Positions 40,016 to 49,177 of a stretch of DNA of 64,000 nt are shown one piece after another. The notes under the pieces were generated by a model that was not told where the DNA came from, did no database searches, and saw nothing but the letters and a program-made list of their open reading frames with translations. The stretch covers positions 120,557 through 184,556 of the forward strand of contig CACFXU010000002.1 of NCBI GenBank assembly GCA_902570155.1, written 5' to 3'. The stretch is from an uncultured Alphaproteobacteria bacterium (GTDB lineage Bacteria; Pseudomonadota; Alphaproteobacteria; HIMB59; GCA-002718135). Position 1 is the first letter of the stretch. Every line of letters starts with the position of its first letter. A program made the position numbers and the translations under genes.

Positions 40016-40453
40016 ATGAAACATAATATTAAAAATAAAAAACTTAATAAGACTTCATCCCACAGGAAAGCAATGTTCATGAACATGTCTAATGCTCTTA
40101 TAAAGCATGAGCAAATAACCACAACTTTGGCAAAAGCTAAAGAGCTTAGAAGATTTGTTGAAAAGATTGTTACCTTAGGAAAAAAAGGTGATTTATTGTC
40201 ACGAAGAAAAGCAATATCTATTCTCCAAGATCAAAAAATGTCAAAAAAAGTTTTTGATGTATTTGCTGAAAGATATAAAGCTAGGGCTGGAGGATATACA
40301 AGAATTATTAAGTTGGGTAACAGATACGGTGATAATGCTCCAACTGCTGTTATTGAATTTGTTGATAGGGATGAGTCAGCCAAAGGGTTAGATAGTGGAC
40401 CAGTCCTTGAAAAGAAATCTACTGAGGAAGTAGAACAACAACCTCAAATTTAA
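40016..40453 (+). CDS. rplQ: 50S ribosomal protein L17
   Basis: L17 (145 residues) ends the ribosomal run. The core [20 protein letters not shown] and [20 protein letters not shown] is diagnostic; the C-terminal tail is acidic and variable, as in other alphaproteobacteria. It is followed after 6 bases by crcB. Confidence 0.96.
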   Translation: MKHNIKNKKLNKTSSHRKAMFMNMSNALIKHEQITTTLAKAKELRRFVEKIVTLGKKGDLLSRRKAISILQDQKMSKKVFDVFAERYKARAGGYTRIIKLGNRYGDNAPTAVIEFVDRDESAKGLDSGPVLEKKSTEEVEQQPQI

Positions 40454-40459
40454 AAAATA

Positions 40460-40828
40460 TTGTTCAATATAATTCTAGTAGCTACAGGTGGAGCAACTGG
40501 AGCCGTACTAAGATTAATTTTAACTAACTTTAGCAAAACTCTTTTTACTTCTAGTATTTATGGAACTCTTACAGTGAATATTTTAGGCTGTTTTCTCATA
40601 GGATATCTTATAACTTCAGATTTCTCTAAAAACATAAACGAGAATTTTGTAAAATTCTTTTTAATTATAGGTCTGCTTGGATCTTTTACTACTTTCTCAG
40701 CATTTTCCTATGAAGTTGTTAATTTAATTGCTAACAAAAAGATTTTTATTTCACTTATTTATATTTGTATATCAATTTTTGTTTGTATTTTATTTACATA
40801 CTTAGGAATGTTAATAAACAAGTTTTAA
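40460..40828 (+). CDS. crcB: Fluoride channel CrcB/Fluc
   Basis: Small inner-membrane protein (122 residues) with four hydrophobic helices. GGATGAVLRLIL at the N-terminus and GLLGSFTTFSAFSYE in the third helix are family marks; Fluc proteins work as antiparallel dimers that let fluoride leave the cell. The start is TTG at 40460, with no better ATG. No fluoride riboswitch is visible in the 6-base gap after rplQ, so it probably shares the ribosomal transcript. Confidence 0.88.
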   Translation: MFNIILVATGGATGAVLRLILTNFSKTLFTSSIYGTLTVNILGCFLIGYLITSDFSKNINENFVKFFLIIGLLGSFTTFSAFSYEVVNLIANKKIFISLIYICISIFVCILFTYLGMLINKF

Positions 40829-40829
40829 T

Positions 40830-41744
40830 TTGATAAAAAAAATAAACATTAACAAAAATTATGAAGTTAGGCTCGATAAGTATTTAAAGACCTTATTTAC
40901 CTCTCTTACACAAAGTTTTATTGAGAAAAATATAAGAAAGAAAAATATTTTAATTAATAACTCTCGAACAAAAGCAAATTATGTAGTCAAATTAAATGAT
41001 AATTTAATCATATTAAATTTTCATGAACAACTTTATAAAAATAAGATAGTTTATAAAAAAAATATTAAAATTTCAGATTATGATCTAAAAAAATTTAACA
41101 AATCAATTATTTTTCAAAATAACGATTTTTTAGTTATCAACAAGTGGGCAGAGATAGCAACACAAGGAGGTAGCAAGGTAAATGTTTCGATTGATCATAT
41201 AATAAAAAATATTAACTCTGATTACAGACTTGTTCATAGACTTGATAAGGAGACATCAGGTTTGCTTTTGATCTCGAAAAATTTAAAATATGCGAGATAC
41301 TTCTCAAGTCTTTTTAAGCAAAAACTTATTATAAAATATTATATTGCTTTGTGTGAGGGAAGTCCTAAAAATAAAAATTCTAAAGTTATTTTAAATATAA
41401 AAAATAAAAATCAGGATATAGAAAAAACTATAACTAACTACCGTGTTATTGATTACAAAAATAACATAACACAAATTTTGTATAATCCTGAAACTGGTAA
41501 AACTCATCAATTAAGAAAAGTTTCTAAAAATCTTGGTTGTTCAATAATTGGTGATCAAAAATATAATATTAATTCTAGGTACACTCGTGCAAAACTAATG
41601 TTACACTCCTATGCTCTTAACTTTACAATTAATAACAAAAAATTTAGATTTACAGCAGAACTACCAAATTATTTCCAAACTTTTATGCAAAAAAATAAAT
41701 TAAAATTTAAAAATAATATAGAAAAAGAATTAAATACTTTTTAG
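40830..41744 (+). CDS. rluC: RluC-type 23S rRNA pseudouridine synthase
   Basis: Pseudouridine synthase of 304 residues. An N-terminal S4-like RNA-binding segment (DKYLKTLFTSLTQSFIEKNI) precedes the catalytic domain with HRLDKETSGLLLISKN, whose Asp is the nucleophile. The C-terminal TGKTHQLRKVSKNLG motif also fits RluA/RluC/RluD. TTG start, one base after crcB. Alphaproteobacteria usually have RluC next to crcB, which favours RluC over RluD. Confidence 0.83.
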   Translation: MIKKININKNYEVRLDKYLKTLFTSLTQSFIEKNIRKKNILINNSRTKANYVVKLNDNLIILNFHEQLYKNKIVYKKNIKISDYDLKKFNKSIIFQNNDFLVINKWAEIATQGGSKVNVSIDHIIKNINSDYRLVHRLDKETSGLLLISKNLKYARYFSSLFKQKLIIKYYIALCEGSPKNKNSKVILNIKNKNQDIEKTITNYRVIDYKNNITQILYNPETGKTHQLRKVSKNLGCSIIGDQKYNINSRYTRAKLMLHSYALNFTINNKKFRFTAELPNYFQTFMQKNKLKFKNNIEKELNTF

Positions 41745-42386
41745 TTTCTTTAAAAAAATTTTTTTAAAATTTTCATCAAATTCATTTTGATCTATTTTTA
41801 TTCCTAATTCATACAATGAAGTATTTGCATATTCTTTTAGACCACATGAATGAATGAAATTGTAATATTCTAAATTAGGATTAATATTAAAACTCATTCC
41901 ATGATATGTTACCCATTTTTTTACTCTCAGACCTATTGCACCAATTTTTTTTTCTTTATCAAACGTTAGTTTGTTATTTTTAATTACCCAAATACCTACT
42001 CTATCTTTAAATGCTTTTGCCTCTACATTATAATTTTTTAAAAAATCAATAACAGAATTTTCAATTATAGAAATAAACTTTCTTATATCTTTTTTTTTAT
42101 TGTTTAGGTTTAACATAAAATAAACAATTCTTTGCCCAGGTCCATGATAAGTTGTTTTTCCACCACGATTTGTTTTTAAAACTTCTATAACATTTGGATC
42201 TAATATTTCTTCATCTGAAGCACTTGTTCCTTGGGTAAATATATGATCATGATTAAGAAACCATAGTAATTCTTTAGAATTATTTTTACTTATATCTCTT
42301 ACTTTAGTCTCCATAAACAACATTGCTTCCTTATAGTTTATTTCTTCATTAGATATTTTAATTTCAATCTGATTCATCTCATTCAT
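41730..42386 (-). CDS. lipB: Octanoyl-[acyl-carrier-protein]:protein octanoyltransferase LipB
   Basis: LipB (218 residues) moves octanoate from acyl-carrier protein to lipoyl domains of 2-oxoacid dehydrogenases and the glycine cleavage H protein. RGGKTTYHGPGQRIVYFML near residue 74, Lys147 in KIGAIGLRV and the acyl-binding Cys181 in HSCGL are all present. It is convergent with rluC (15-base overlap) and divergent from tRNA-Leu. Confidence 0.93.
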   Translation of the reverse strand: MNEMNQIEIKISNEEINYKEAMLFMETKVRDISKNNSKELLWFLNHDHIFTQGTSASDEEILDPNVIEVLKTNRGGKTTYHGPGQRIVYFMLNLNNKKKDIRKFISIIENSVIDFLKNYNVEAKAFKDRVGIWVIKNNKLTFDKEKKIGAIGLRVKKWVTYHGMSFNINPNLEYYNFIHSCGLKEYANTSLYELGIKIDQNEFDENFKKIFLKKLKSI

Positions 42387-42437
42387 ATACTTTATTGATA
42401 GTTAATATCCTATCTGGTATTTAAATCTACTATATAT

Positions 42438-42524
42438 GCGGCTGTGGCGGAATTGGTATACGCGCAGCGTTGAGGTCGCTGTGGGATTTATCCTGTGGAA
42501 GTTCAAGTCTTCTCAGCCGCACCA
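42438..42524 (+). tRNA. tRNA-Leu (anticodon GAG)
   Basis: An 87-base type II tRNA with a long variable arm and encoded CCA. GCGGCTG and CAGCCGC pair fully; the anticodon stem CAGCG/CGCTG is perfect and the loop TTGAGGT gives GAG. It ends 6 bases before mgtE and probably shares its transcript. Confidence 0.96.
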
Positions 42525-42530
42525 ATTAAT

Positions 42531-43898
42531 ATGGAAGAAATAATAATTAAAAAAGATGATGGCAATTCTGATAAATCTATTCGATTAGTTACTGATTATC
42601 TTGAAAATTATAAATATGATAATGCTCTATCTTATTTAAAAGATATTCATAATGCAGACATAGCAGAAATTCTTCAAAATTTAGATCCAGTTTTAAGATT
42701 AAGTCTTCTAAATATAATGGATAAAAATTTTGATCCTGAAATCTTAACTTATTTGAATGATAGTGTTAGAGAAGAAATAATAGAAACTTTAGATATAAAA
42801 CAATTAGCTAATAATGCTAAAAGTTTGGATACTGATGATGCTGTAGACTTAGCTGAAGATTTAGAAAAAAAAGATCAGACTATATTTTTAGAAAATTTGG
42901 ATAAAGAAGGACGTACATTGGTTGAAGAAGGATTAAAGTATCCTGAAGATTCTGCAGGAAGATTAATGCAAAGACAATTTGTTGCCGTCAATCAATTATG
43001 GAATGTTGGTAAAGCAATAGATTATTTAAGAAACAATAAAGTTAAACTACCTGAAGATTTCTATGATATTTATTTAATTAATAATAATCAAGAAGTAAAA
43101 GGTGTTGTGCCATTAGGAAGATTAATGGGCTCAAAAAGAGAAGTAGAATTAAATTCAATAATAAATAAAGAATTAAGATTAATTGATGTAAATACGGATC
43201 AAGAAGATATAGCTTTATTATTTAATAAATATGGATTGGTCAGTGCTCCTGTTATCAATAATCAAAAACAAATTATTGGATCAATTACAGTTGACGATGT
43301 TGTTGAGGTTATAGAAGAAGAAAGAGAGGAAGATATTTTAAAGCTTGGAGGTGTAGATCATACAGACTTATATGAGTCAGTTATTTCTACAACAAAATCA
43401 AGAATTTCATGGTTGATTGTAAATTTAATGACTGCGGTAGTAGCTTCAATAGTTATAGGTTTGTTTGAAGCTGCAATAGAAAGAGTAGTGGCCTTAGCTA
43501 TTTTAATGCCTATAGTAGCTTCTATGGGCGCTAATGCAGGCACTCAAACTTTAACGGTTGCAGTGCGAGCTATTGCAGTGAAAAAACTAACAACTACTAA
43601 TGCCATTAAAATAATAACCAAAGAAACTTTAATCGGTGGCATAAATGGTATCATATTTGCTGTTATAATATCTTTAATTTCTATTTATTGGTTTGATAAT
43701 TTGTTGCTAGGTTTAATAATAGGTCTTGCTATGATACTAAACTTGCTAATTGCTGGTTTTTCAGGAATTGTAATACCACTGGTTTTAGATAAGTTTAAAA
43801 TTGATCCTGCTTTAGCATCTGCAGTAATTTTGACTACAATAACAGATGTATTTGGCTTTCTCTCTTTTCTTGGATTAGCAACTTTATTTTTAATATAA
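42531..43898 (+). CDS. mgtE: Magnesium transporter MgtE
   Basis: MgtE (455 residues) is a Mg2+ channel. A superhelical N domain (about 1-120) and two CBS domains (to about 250) form the cytosolic Mg sensor; five membrane helices follow, with the family motif PIVASMGANAGTQTLTV. ATG at 42531 is chosen because the longer in-frame reading from 42495 would begin inside tRNA-Leu. No magnesium riboswitch is visible. It is followed by gshA. Confidence 0.93.
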   Translation: MEEIIIKKDDGNSDKSIRLVTDYLENYKYDNALSYLKDIHNADIAEILQNLDPVLRLSLLNIMDKNFDPEILTYLNDSVREEIIETLDIKQLANNAKSLDTDDAVDLAEDLEKKDQTIFLENLDKEGRTLVEEGLKYPEDSAGRLMQRQFVAVNQLWNVGKAIDYLRNNKVKLPEDFYDIYLINNNQEVKGVVPLGRLMGSKREVELNSIINKELRLIDVNTDQEDIALLFNKYGLVSAPVINNQKQIIGSITVDDVVEVIEEEREEDILKLGGVDHTDLYESVISTTKSRISWLIVNLMTAVVASIVIGLFEAAIERVVALAILMPIVASMGANAGTQTLTVAVRAIAVKKLTTTNAIKIITKETLIGGINGIIFAVIISLISIYWFDNLLLGLIIGLAMILNLLIAGFSGIVIPLVLDKFKIDPALASAVILTTITDVFGFLSFLGLATLFLI

Positions 43899-43920
43899 TT
43901 TGGCCTATTTAAGTTAAATA

Positions 43921-45261
43921 ATGTTAAAAAAGAATGATCTAATAAATTACTTTTATAAAGGAATTAAAAATAAGATTGATTTACGCATAGGAGTAGAGCA
44001 CGAGAAATTTGTTCTAAAGAAAAACAGTTTACATCAATTATCTTATGAGGAGCCAAATGGTATAAAAGAAATTCTTTTAAAATTTGTAAATAAGGGATGG
44101 AAACCAAAGTATGATGATAAAAATACCACAATAATTGCCCTAGAAAGATTTGGTGAAAGTATAACTTTAGAACCAGGTGGTCAGATCGAATTATCTGGAG
44201 CACAATTAAAAAATATCCATCAAACCTGTACTGAAACTAATAGACATTTAAAGGAATTAAAAGATATTGGTGAAGAATTTGGTTTCATATTATTAGGATT
44301 AGGTGTTGAGCCAAGTTTATCCGTTGATGAATTTCCTTGGATGCCAAAACAAAGATATTCAATAATGAAAAAATATATGCCTAAAGTTGGCACTCTAGGA
44401 CAACATATGATGAAACGCACATGTACAAACCAAGTAAATTTGGATTATCATTCTGAGCAAGATATGATTACTAAGTATCGATTAATGTTAAATCTTGAAG
44501 GAATAGCAACTGCAATATTTGCTAACTCACCTTTTGATCAAAAAAAAGTTTCCAAATATAAGAGTTTAAGATCACATTTTTGGCATCACACAGATAAAGA
44601 TAGAACAGGTTTATTACCATTTGTTTTTGATAAAGATTTTAATTTTGATAAATACACAGAGTATGCTCTTGATGTACCAATGTATTTTGTAATTAGAAAT
44701 CATAAATATATAGATATGACCAATTATACTTTTAGAGATTTTATTAAAAATAATATTTCTAAAGATTTAAAAATTGAACCTACTATTGAAGATTGGATAA
44801 ATCATTTATCAACTTTATTTCCTCAAGTTAGATTAAAGCAATTTTTAGAAATTCGTTCTATGGACGCCTGTTCATGGGACTTAATATGCTCTCAACCTGC
44901 TTTTTGGATTGGTATTTTATACAATGATGAAGCTATTGATAAAACTAATGAAATAGTTGAGGGTTGGACACAAAATGATAGAAATTTAATAAATAAATTA
45001 GCTCCATTGGAAGGTTTACAAACAAAGTTCAAAAATGGTAACCTATTAGATATTGCACAAAAGTTGTTTGAAATTTCAAAATCAGGTTTAGACAAAAGAA
45101 ATATTCTAGTAAAAAATGAAAAATATAATGAAACATTTTATCTCAAAGATTTAGAACAAAATCTATCAAATGGTCATTCACCAGCTGATTTATTAATCAG
45201 GAAATACAATGGTGAATGGAATAAAAATATTAAAAAAATATATGAGGAAGAAATTTTCTAA
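43921..45261 (+). CDS. gshA: Glutamate-cysteine ligase (plant/alphaproteobacterial type)
   Basis: First enzyme of glutathione synthesis (446 residues), joining glutamate and cysteine with ATP. LRIGVEHEKFVLKK near the start and the core with EPGGQIELSG, KYMPKVGTLGQHMMKRTCTNQVNLDY-like stretch and EIRSMDACSWD mark the plant-type GCS2 family, unlike enterobacterial GshA. It shares one base with gshB, so the pathway is encoded as a two-gene unit. Confidence 0.92.
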   Translation: MLKKNDLINYFYKGIKNKIDLRIGVEHEKFVLKKNSLHQLSYEEPNGIKEILLKFVNKGWKPKYDDKNTTIIALERFGESITLEPGGQIELSGAQLKNIHQTCTETNRHLKELKDIGEEFGFILLGLGVEPSLSVDEFPWMPKQRYSIMKKYMPKVGTLGQHMMKRTCTNQVNLDYHSEQDMITKYRLMLNLEGIATAIFANSPFDQKKVSKYKSLRSHFWHHTDKDRTGLLPFVFDKDFNFDKYTEYALDVPMYFVIRNHKYIDMTNYTFRDFIKNNISKDLKIEPTIEDWINHLSTLFPQVRLKQFLEIRSMDACSWDLICSQPAFWIGILYNDEAIDKTNEIVEGWTQNDRNLINKLAPLEGLQTKFKNGNLLDIAQKLFEISKSGLDKRNILVKNEKYNETFYLKDLEQNLSNGHSPADLLIRKYNGEWNKNIKKIYEEEIF

Positions 45262-46199
45262 TGAAAAAAAGTATAGCAATTCAAATGGATAATATTGAAA
45301 AAATTGATTATGAATTCGATACATCTTTTTTAATAGGTTATGAGGCGCAAGAAAGAGGTTATGATATTTTTTATTACAATCCAAAAGATTTATTCATAAA
45401 AGAAAATAATATTCAGGCATCTGGATATTATTTAGAATTATTGCTAGATGAAAATAATTATTTCAATTTTAAATCTAATAAAATAATTGTTAAATTAGAA
45501 GATTTTCAATTTATCTTTTTAAGACAGGACCCTCCTTTCGATATGAATTATATCACATCTACATATATTTTAGATTTACTTCCATCCTCAACAATTGTTG
45601 TCAATGATCCAACTGCAGTCAGAAATTCTACTGAAAAGTTATTCACATTTAATTTTAAAGAATTTATGCCACCTACTTTGGTGACAATAGATTTAAAAAT
45701 TATTGAAGAATTTTTAGATAAAGAAGAAGATATTATAACTAAACCACTTTATGGTAATGGAGGAGAGGGTATTCATAAATTTGACAAAAGTAATTTCAAT
45801 CCTAAAATATTAGAGGAATATTTACACTTGCCTATAATGGTCCAAAAATTTATCAATGAGATAGAGTATGGTGATAGGAGAATCATTTTTTTCGATGGTG
45901 AATATTTTGGCTCAGTCGCTAGAATACCTCAGGAAGGTAATTTAAAGGCAAATTTTCATGCTGGCGGTAAGGCAAGTAAAACTGACCTTGTCTATAGAGA
46001 CAAAGAAATTATCGAAAATTTGGGACCGAAACTAAAAGAACACAATTTATTTTTTGTTGGAATTGATATAATTGGAAATTATCTCACAGAAATAAACGTA
46101 ACTTCACCTACAGGATTGAAGCAAATTAACTCATTAAACAATGTAAAATTAGAGAAAGATTTTTGGGATAAGCTTGAAGCAAAATATAAATTAGTTTAA
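45261..46199 (+). CDS. gshB: Glutathione synthetase
   Basis: ATP-grasp ligase (312 residues) adding glycine to gamma-glutamylcysteine. FLRQDPPFDMNYITSTYIL, the KPLYGNGGEGIHKF loop and EINVTSPTGLKQIN, which carries the metal ligands, are all standard GshB motifs. Its ATG overlaps the gshA stop by one base. Confidence 0.94.
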   Translation: MKKSIAIQMDNIEKIDYEFDTSFLIGYEAQERGYDIFYYNPKDLFIKENNIQASGYYLELLLDENNYFNFKSNKIIVKLEDFQFIFLRQDPPFDMNYITSTYILDLLPSSTIVVNDPTAVRNSTEKLFTFNFKEFMPPTLVTIDLKIIEEFLDKEEDIITKPLYGNGGEGIHKFDKSNFNPKILEEYLHLPIMVQKFINEIEYGDRRIIFFDGEYFGSVARIPQEGNLKANFHAGGKASKTDLVYRDKEIIENLGPKLKEHNLFFVGIDIIGNYLTEINVTSPTGLKQINSLNNVKLEKDFWDKLEAKYKLV

Positions 46200-46222
46200 T
46201 TATAACATTTAAAGGAAAACAT

Positions 46223-46789
46223 ATGCACGAAAATAGAATTTTAATAAACAAACTAAAAAATTTTGAAAATATAAATTCAAATTTTCTTATAATAACATTG
46301 ATTTTATTTGGTTCAATTTTACTAGCGATTTCCGCTAAAGTTCAAGTACCATTTTGGCCAGTACCAATGACAATGCAGACGTTTGTCATATTTTTAATAG
46401 GAATGACATATAGTGTAAGATTATCTTTTGCTACAGTTGCATTTTACCTTTTTCAAGGAGCTATAGGACTTCCTGTTTTTGCAGCCGGTGGTGGAGTTGC
46501 TTATTTAGTTGGACCAACGGCAGGATATCTTTATGGCATGTTATTTGCATCTATCGTTATAAGTTATTTAGCAAATTTGGGTTTTAGTAAAACATATTTT
46601 AAAGCTACAGTATCTCTATTAATTGGTTCTGCTATTATATTTTCATTTGGCATCATCTATCTTGGTTATATTATTGGTTTCGAAAAAGCAGTAGCAGCTG
46701 GTCTTTTACCATTTATTCCAAGTGAATTGTTTAAAATTGCATTAGCAGTTGCTTTGATCCCGACCTTACACAAAATTATTACAAAATAA
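46223..46789 (+). CDS. bioY: Biotin transporter substrate-specific component BioY
   Basis: BioY (188 residues) is the membrane S component of ECF-type biotin uptake, with six hydrophobic helices. AKVQVPFWPVPMTMQTFVIFLIG and GPTAGYLYGMLFAS are strong family marks. A good AAAGGAAA site precedes the ATG. The ATPase (BioM) and T component (BioN) are not nearby; solo BioY is known to work in some bacteria. It suggests the cell takes up biotin. Confidence 0.92.
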   Translation: MHENRILINKLKNFENINSNFLIITLILFGSILLAISAKVQVPFWPVPMTMQTFVIFLIGMTYSVRLSFATVAFYLFQGAIGLPVFAAGGGVAYLVGPTAGYLYGMLFASIVISYLANLGFSKTYFKATVSLLIGSAIIFSFGIIYLGYIIGFEKAVAAGLLPFIPSELFKIALAVALIPTLHKIITK

Positions 46790-46795
46790 TAATTA

Positions 46796-47686
46796 ATGAA
46801 AATAGGTATTGATGTTGGTGGTACCAAAACTGAGGGTATTCTTCTAGATCCAAATGGAACTGAAATAGATAGAAAAAGAATTAATACTGAAAAAAGTTAT
46901 GATGGAACAATTAATGGAATACTCTCCATTATAAATCATTTTGAAGATAAGCATGGCAAAGCAGAATCTATTGGTATGGGAATGCCAGGAGCTATATCAA
47001 ATGATACAGCTTTAATAAAAAATGCTAATTCTATATGGTTAAATGGTAAACCATTTAAGCAAGATTTAGACAAAATTCTTAATAGAAATATTAATATAGA
47101 AAATGATGCCAATTGTTTTACATTGTCTGAAGCAGTAGATGGAGCAGGTAAAGGTTATCAGGTTGTTTTTGGAGTAATTATAGGTACTGGTGTTGGGGGT
47201 GGTATTAGCATTAATCAAAAAGTTATAAGAGGGCGAAATAGTATAAGCGGTGAATGGGGCCATATAGTACTACCAGGTAGAACTGAAGAAGAAAAAAAAT
47301 ATGTAAAAAAATGTTATTGTGGAAAGAATGGTTGTTTAGAAACTTACATATCTGGCCCAGGATTTTCATCGGCTTATAACTTGCGTTTCAATAAAAATTA
47401 TAATTCACATCAAATATTAGAGGGTTTTATTAATAATGAAGAAAATAGTATTTTTGCACTAAATCAATACATTGATCATTTGGCTAGAGGCTTATCTGTT
47501 GTGTGCAATATCCTTGATCCAGATGTAATAGTTTTGGGTGGCGGTATGTCCAATATAGATTTTATTTATGAAAATATAAATGATACTCTAAAAAAATATG
47601 TTTTTACAGATACGCTAGAAACTAAAGTTGTTAAAAATGTTTATGGAGATTCAAGTGGTGTAAGAGGAGCTGCTTGGCTTTCTTAA
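46796..47686 (+). CDS. ROK family sugar kinase (NagK/fructokinase type)
   Basis: Cytosolic kinase of 296 residues. The phosphate loop GIDVGGTKTEG is at residues 4-14, the catalytic Asp104 lies in ENDANC, and the ROK zinc site is His156 plus Cys173, Cys175 and Cys180 (CYCGKNGC). These fit kinases for N-acetylglucosamine, glucose or fructose; the exact sugar is not decided. It has no DNA-binding domain, so it is not a ROK repressor. It follows bioY by 6 bases and converges on the aldehyde dehydrogenase with a 4-base overlap. Confidence 0.85.
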   Translation: MKIGIDVGGTKTEGILLDPNGTEIDRKRINTEKSYDGTINGILSIINHFEDKHGKAESIGMGMPGAISNDTALIKNANSIWLNGKPFKQDLDKILNRNINIENDANCFTLSEAVDGAGKGYQVVFGVIIGTGVGGGISINQKVIRGRNSISGEWGHIVLPGRTEEEKKYVKKCYCGKNGCLETYISGPGFSSAYNLRFNKNYNSHQILEGFINNEENSIFALNQYIDHLARGLSVVCNILDPDVIVLGGGMSNIDFIYENINDTLKKYVFTDTLETKVVKNVYGDSSGVRGAAWLS

Positions 47687-49134
47687 ATACCGCCCATTGA
47701 AATATATTTTATAGTTAAATAATCATCAAGTCCATATCGAGAACCTTCTCTTCCCATTCCTGATTCTTTTACACCTCCAAAAGGAACTTCTGCAATTGTT
47801 GGTAGTCCATTGTTAATAGATACAATTCCATATTCAAGTGCTTCGGCAACTCTCCAAATTCTTCCTATGTCTCTTGAATAGAAATATGAAGCTAATCCAT
47901 AAGGAGTATCATTAGCCATTTTAATCACTTCATCATCACTGGAAAATTTATAAAGAGGAGCAACAGGTCCAAATGTTTCTTCAAAAGTTATCTTTGCCTT
48001 TGTAGACACATTAGAGAGAACAGTTGGTTGATAAAAATTTCCACCAAGCGAATGAATATCTCCACCAATTGCTATTTTAGCTCCCGTATTAACTGCGTCT
48101 TGTACATGATCAACTACTTTTTCTAAAGAGGATTGATCAATTAAAGGACCAGATGTAATTCCATCTTCAAGTCCATTACCAACTGTTATTTTACTCACTT
48201 CATTTGTAAATTTTTCCAGGAATTCATCATAAATATTTTCATGCACAAATATTCTATTTGAACAAATACATGTTTGACCACTATTTCTAAATTTACTTTG
48301 AAGAGCTCCTGCAACAGCTTCATCCATATCTGCATCATCAAAAACAATAAATGGTGCGTGACCACCAAGTTCCATAGAAACTTTTTTTACTGTTGAGGCA
48401 CTTTGCTCTAAAAGTATTTTTCCAACCTCCGTAGATCCAGTAAAAGAAATTTTTCTAACAATAGGGTTGCTTGTTAGCTCTTTACCAATTTCACTTGCCG
48501 ATCCAGTTATTACATTAAATACACCATCTGGAAAACCAGCTTCCTTAGCAAGTACTGCTACAGCTAATGCTGAATAGGGCGTTTGGCTTGCTGGTTTAAC
48601 AACAGTAGTACAACCAACTGCTAAAGCGGCTGCACATTTTCTTGTTATCATTGAATTTGGAAAATTCCATGGAGTTATTGCTCCAACAACACCAACAGGT
48701 TGTTTAATTATTACAATTCTTTTTCCAGGTCTTGGATCAGGAACTATGTCACCATAAACTCTTTTTGCTTCTTCAGCATAGAATTCAATATATGAAGCAC
48801 CCATTAGTATTTCACCCTTTGCTTCAGCTAGAGGTTTACCTTGCTCAATTGTCATGATTTTAGCTAAATCATCTGCATTTTCTGTAATTAGCTCCCCCCA
48901 TTTTTTAAGAATGACTGATCTTTCTTTCGCAGTAGTTTCTTTCCAAGTTTGGAAAGCAGTATTAGCATCATCTACAGCTTTTTTAGTTTCTAAAACTGAG
49001 CATTTTGGGACATTGCCAATAATTTCAAGAGAGGCTGGATTATTTACCTCAAGAGTTTCTCCTGAAGAACTGTTAACCCATTCCCCATTTATAAAACATT
49101 TTTGTTTAAAAAGTGATTTGTTATTTAATTCCAT
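47683..49134 (-). CDS. gabD: Aldehyde dehydrogenase, succinate-semialdehyde type
   Basis: NAD(P)+-dependent aldehyde dehydrogenase of 483 residues. Catalytic Cys289 (SGQTCIC) and Glu255 (MELGGHAPF) are present, with the cofactor segment FTGSTEVGK. Sequence pattern fits GabD (succinate or glutarate semialdehyde). It diverges from the amidinotransferase-eut run. Ectoine clusters usually include a dehydrogenase of this superfamily (DoeC/Ssd) that oxidises aspartate semialdehyde, so that substrate is a good alternative. The enzyme class is secure; the substrate is inferred. Confidence 0.85.
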   Translation of the reverse strand: MELNNKSLFKQKCFINGEWVNSSSGETLEVNNPASLEIIGNVPKCSVLETKKAVDDANTAFQTWKETTAKERSVILKKWGELITENADDLAKIMTIEQGKPLAEAKGEILMGASYIEFYAEEAKRVYGDIVPDPRPGKRIVIIKQPVGVVGAITPWNFPNSMITRKCAAALAVGCTTVVKPASQTPYSALAVAVLAKEAGFPDGVFNVITGSASEIGKELTSNPIVRKISFTGSTEVGKILLEQSASTVKKVSMELGGHAPFIVFDDADMDEAVAGALQSKFRNSGQTCICSNRIFVHENIYDEFLEKFTNEVSKITVGNGLEDGITSGPLIDQSSLEKVVDHVQDAVNTGAKIAIGGDIHSLGGNFYQPTVLSNVSTKAKITFEETFGPVAPLYKFSSDDEVIKMANDTPYGLASYFYSRDIGRIWRVAEALEYGIVSINNGLPTIAEVPFGGVKESGMGREGSRYGLDDYLTIKYISMGGI

Positions 49135-49144
49135 AAGTTTTAAT

Positions 49145-49150
49145 TATAAT
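49145..49150 (+). promoter_or_regulatory. Candidate -10 for the amidinotransferase-eut operon
   Basis: A perfect TATAAT lies 28 bases before the amidinotransferase ATG in the 43-base gap between divergent gabD and this gene. AAGGA (49166-49170) is its ribosome-binding site. The -35 would fall inside gabD and none is convincing. Confidence 0.35.
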
Positions 49151-49177
49151 GCATAGTTTTAAATTAAGGAAAATATA

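Noticed and set aside
42438..42524. tRNA-Leu as an integration site of a mobile element
   Set aside because: No integrase, direct repeat of the tRNA end or foreign-looking genes nearby; flanks are housekeeping genes.
42495..42530. Longer N-terminus of mgtE
   Set aside because: The ATG at 42495 lies within tRNA-Leu; the ATG at 42531 gives the expected start.
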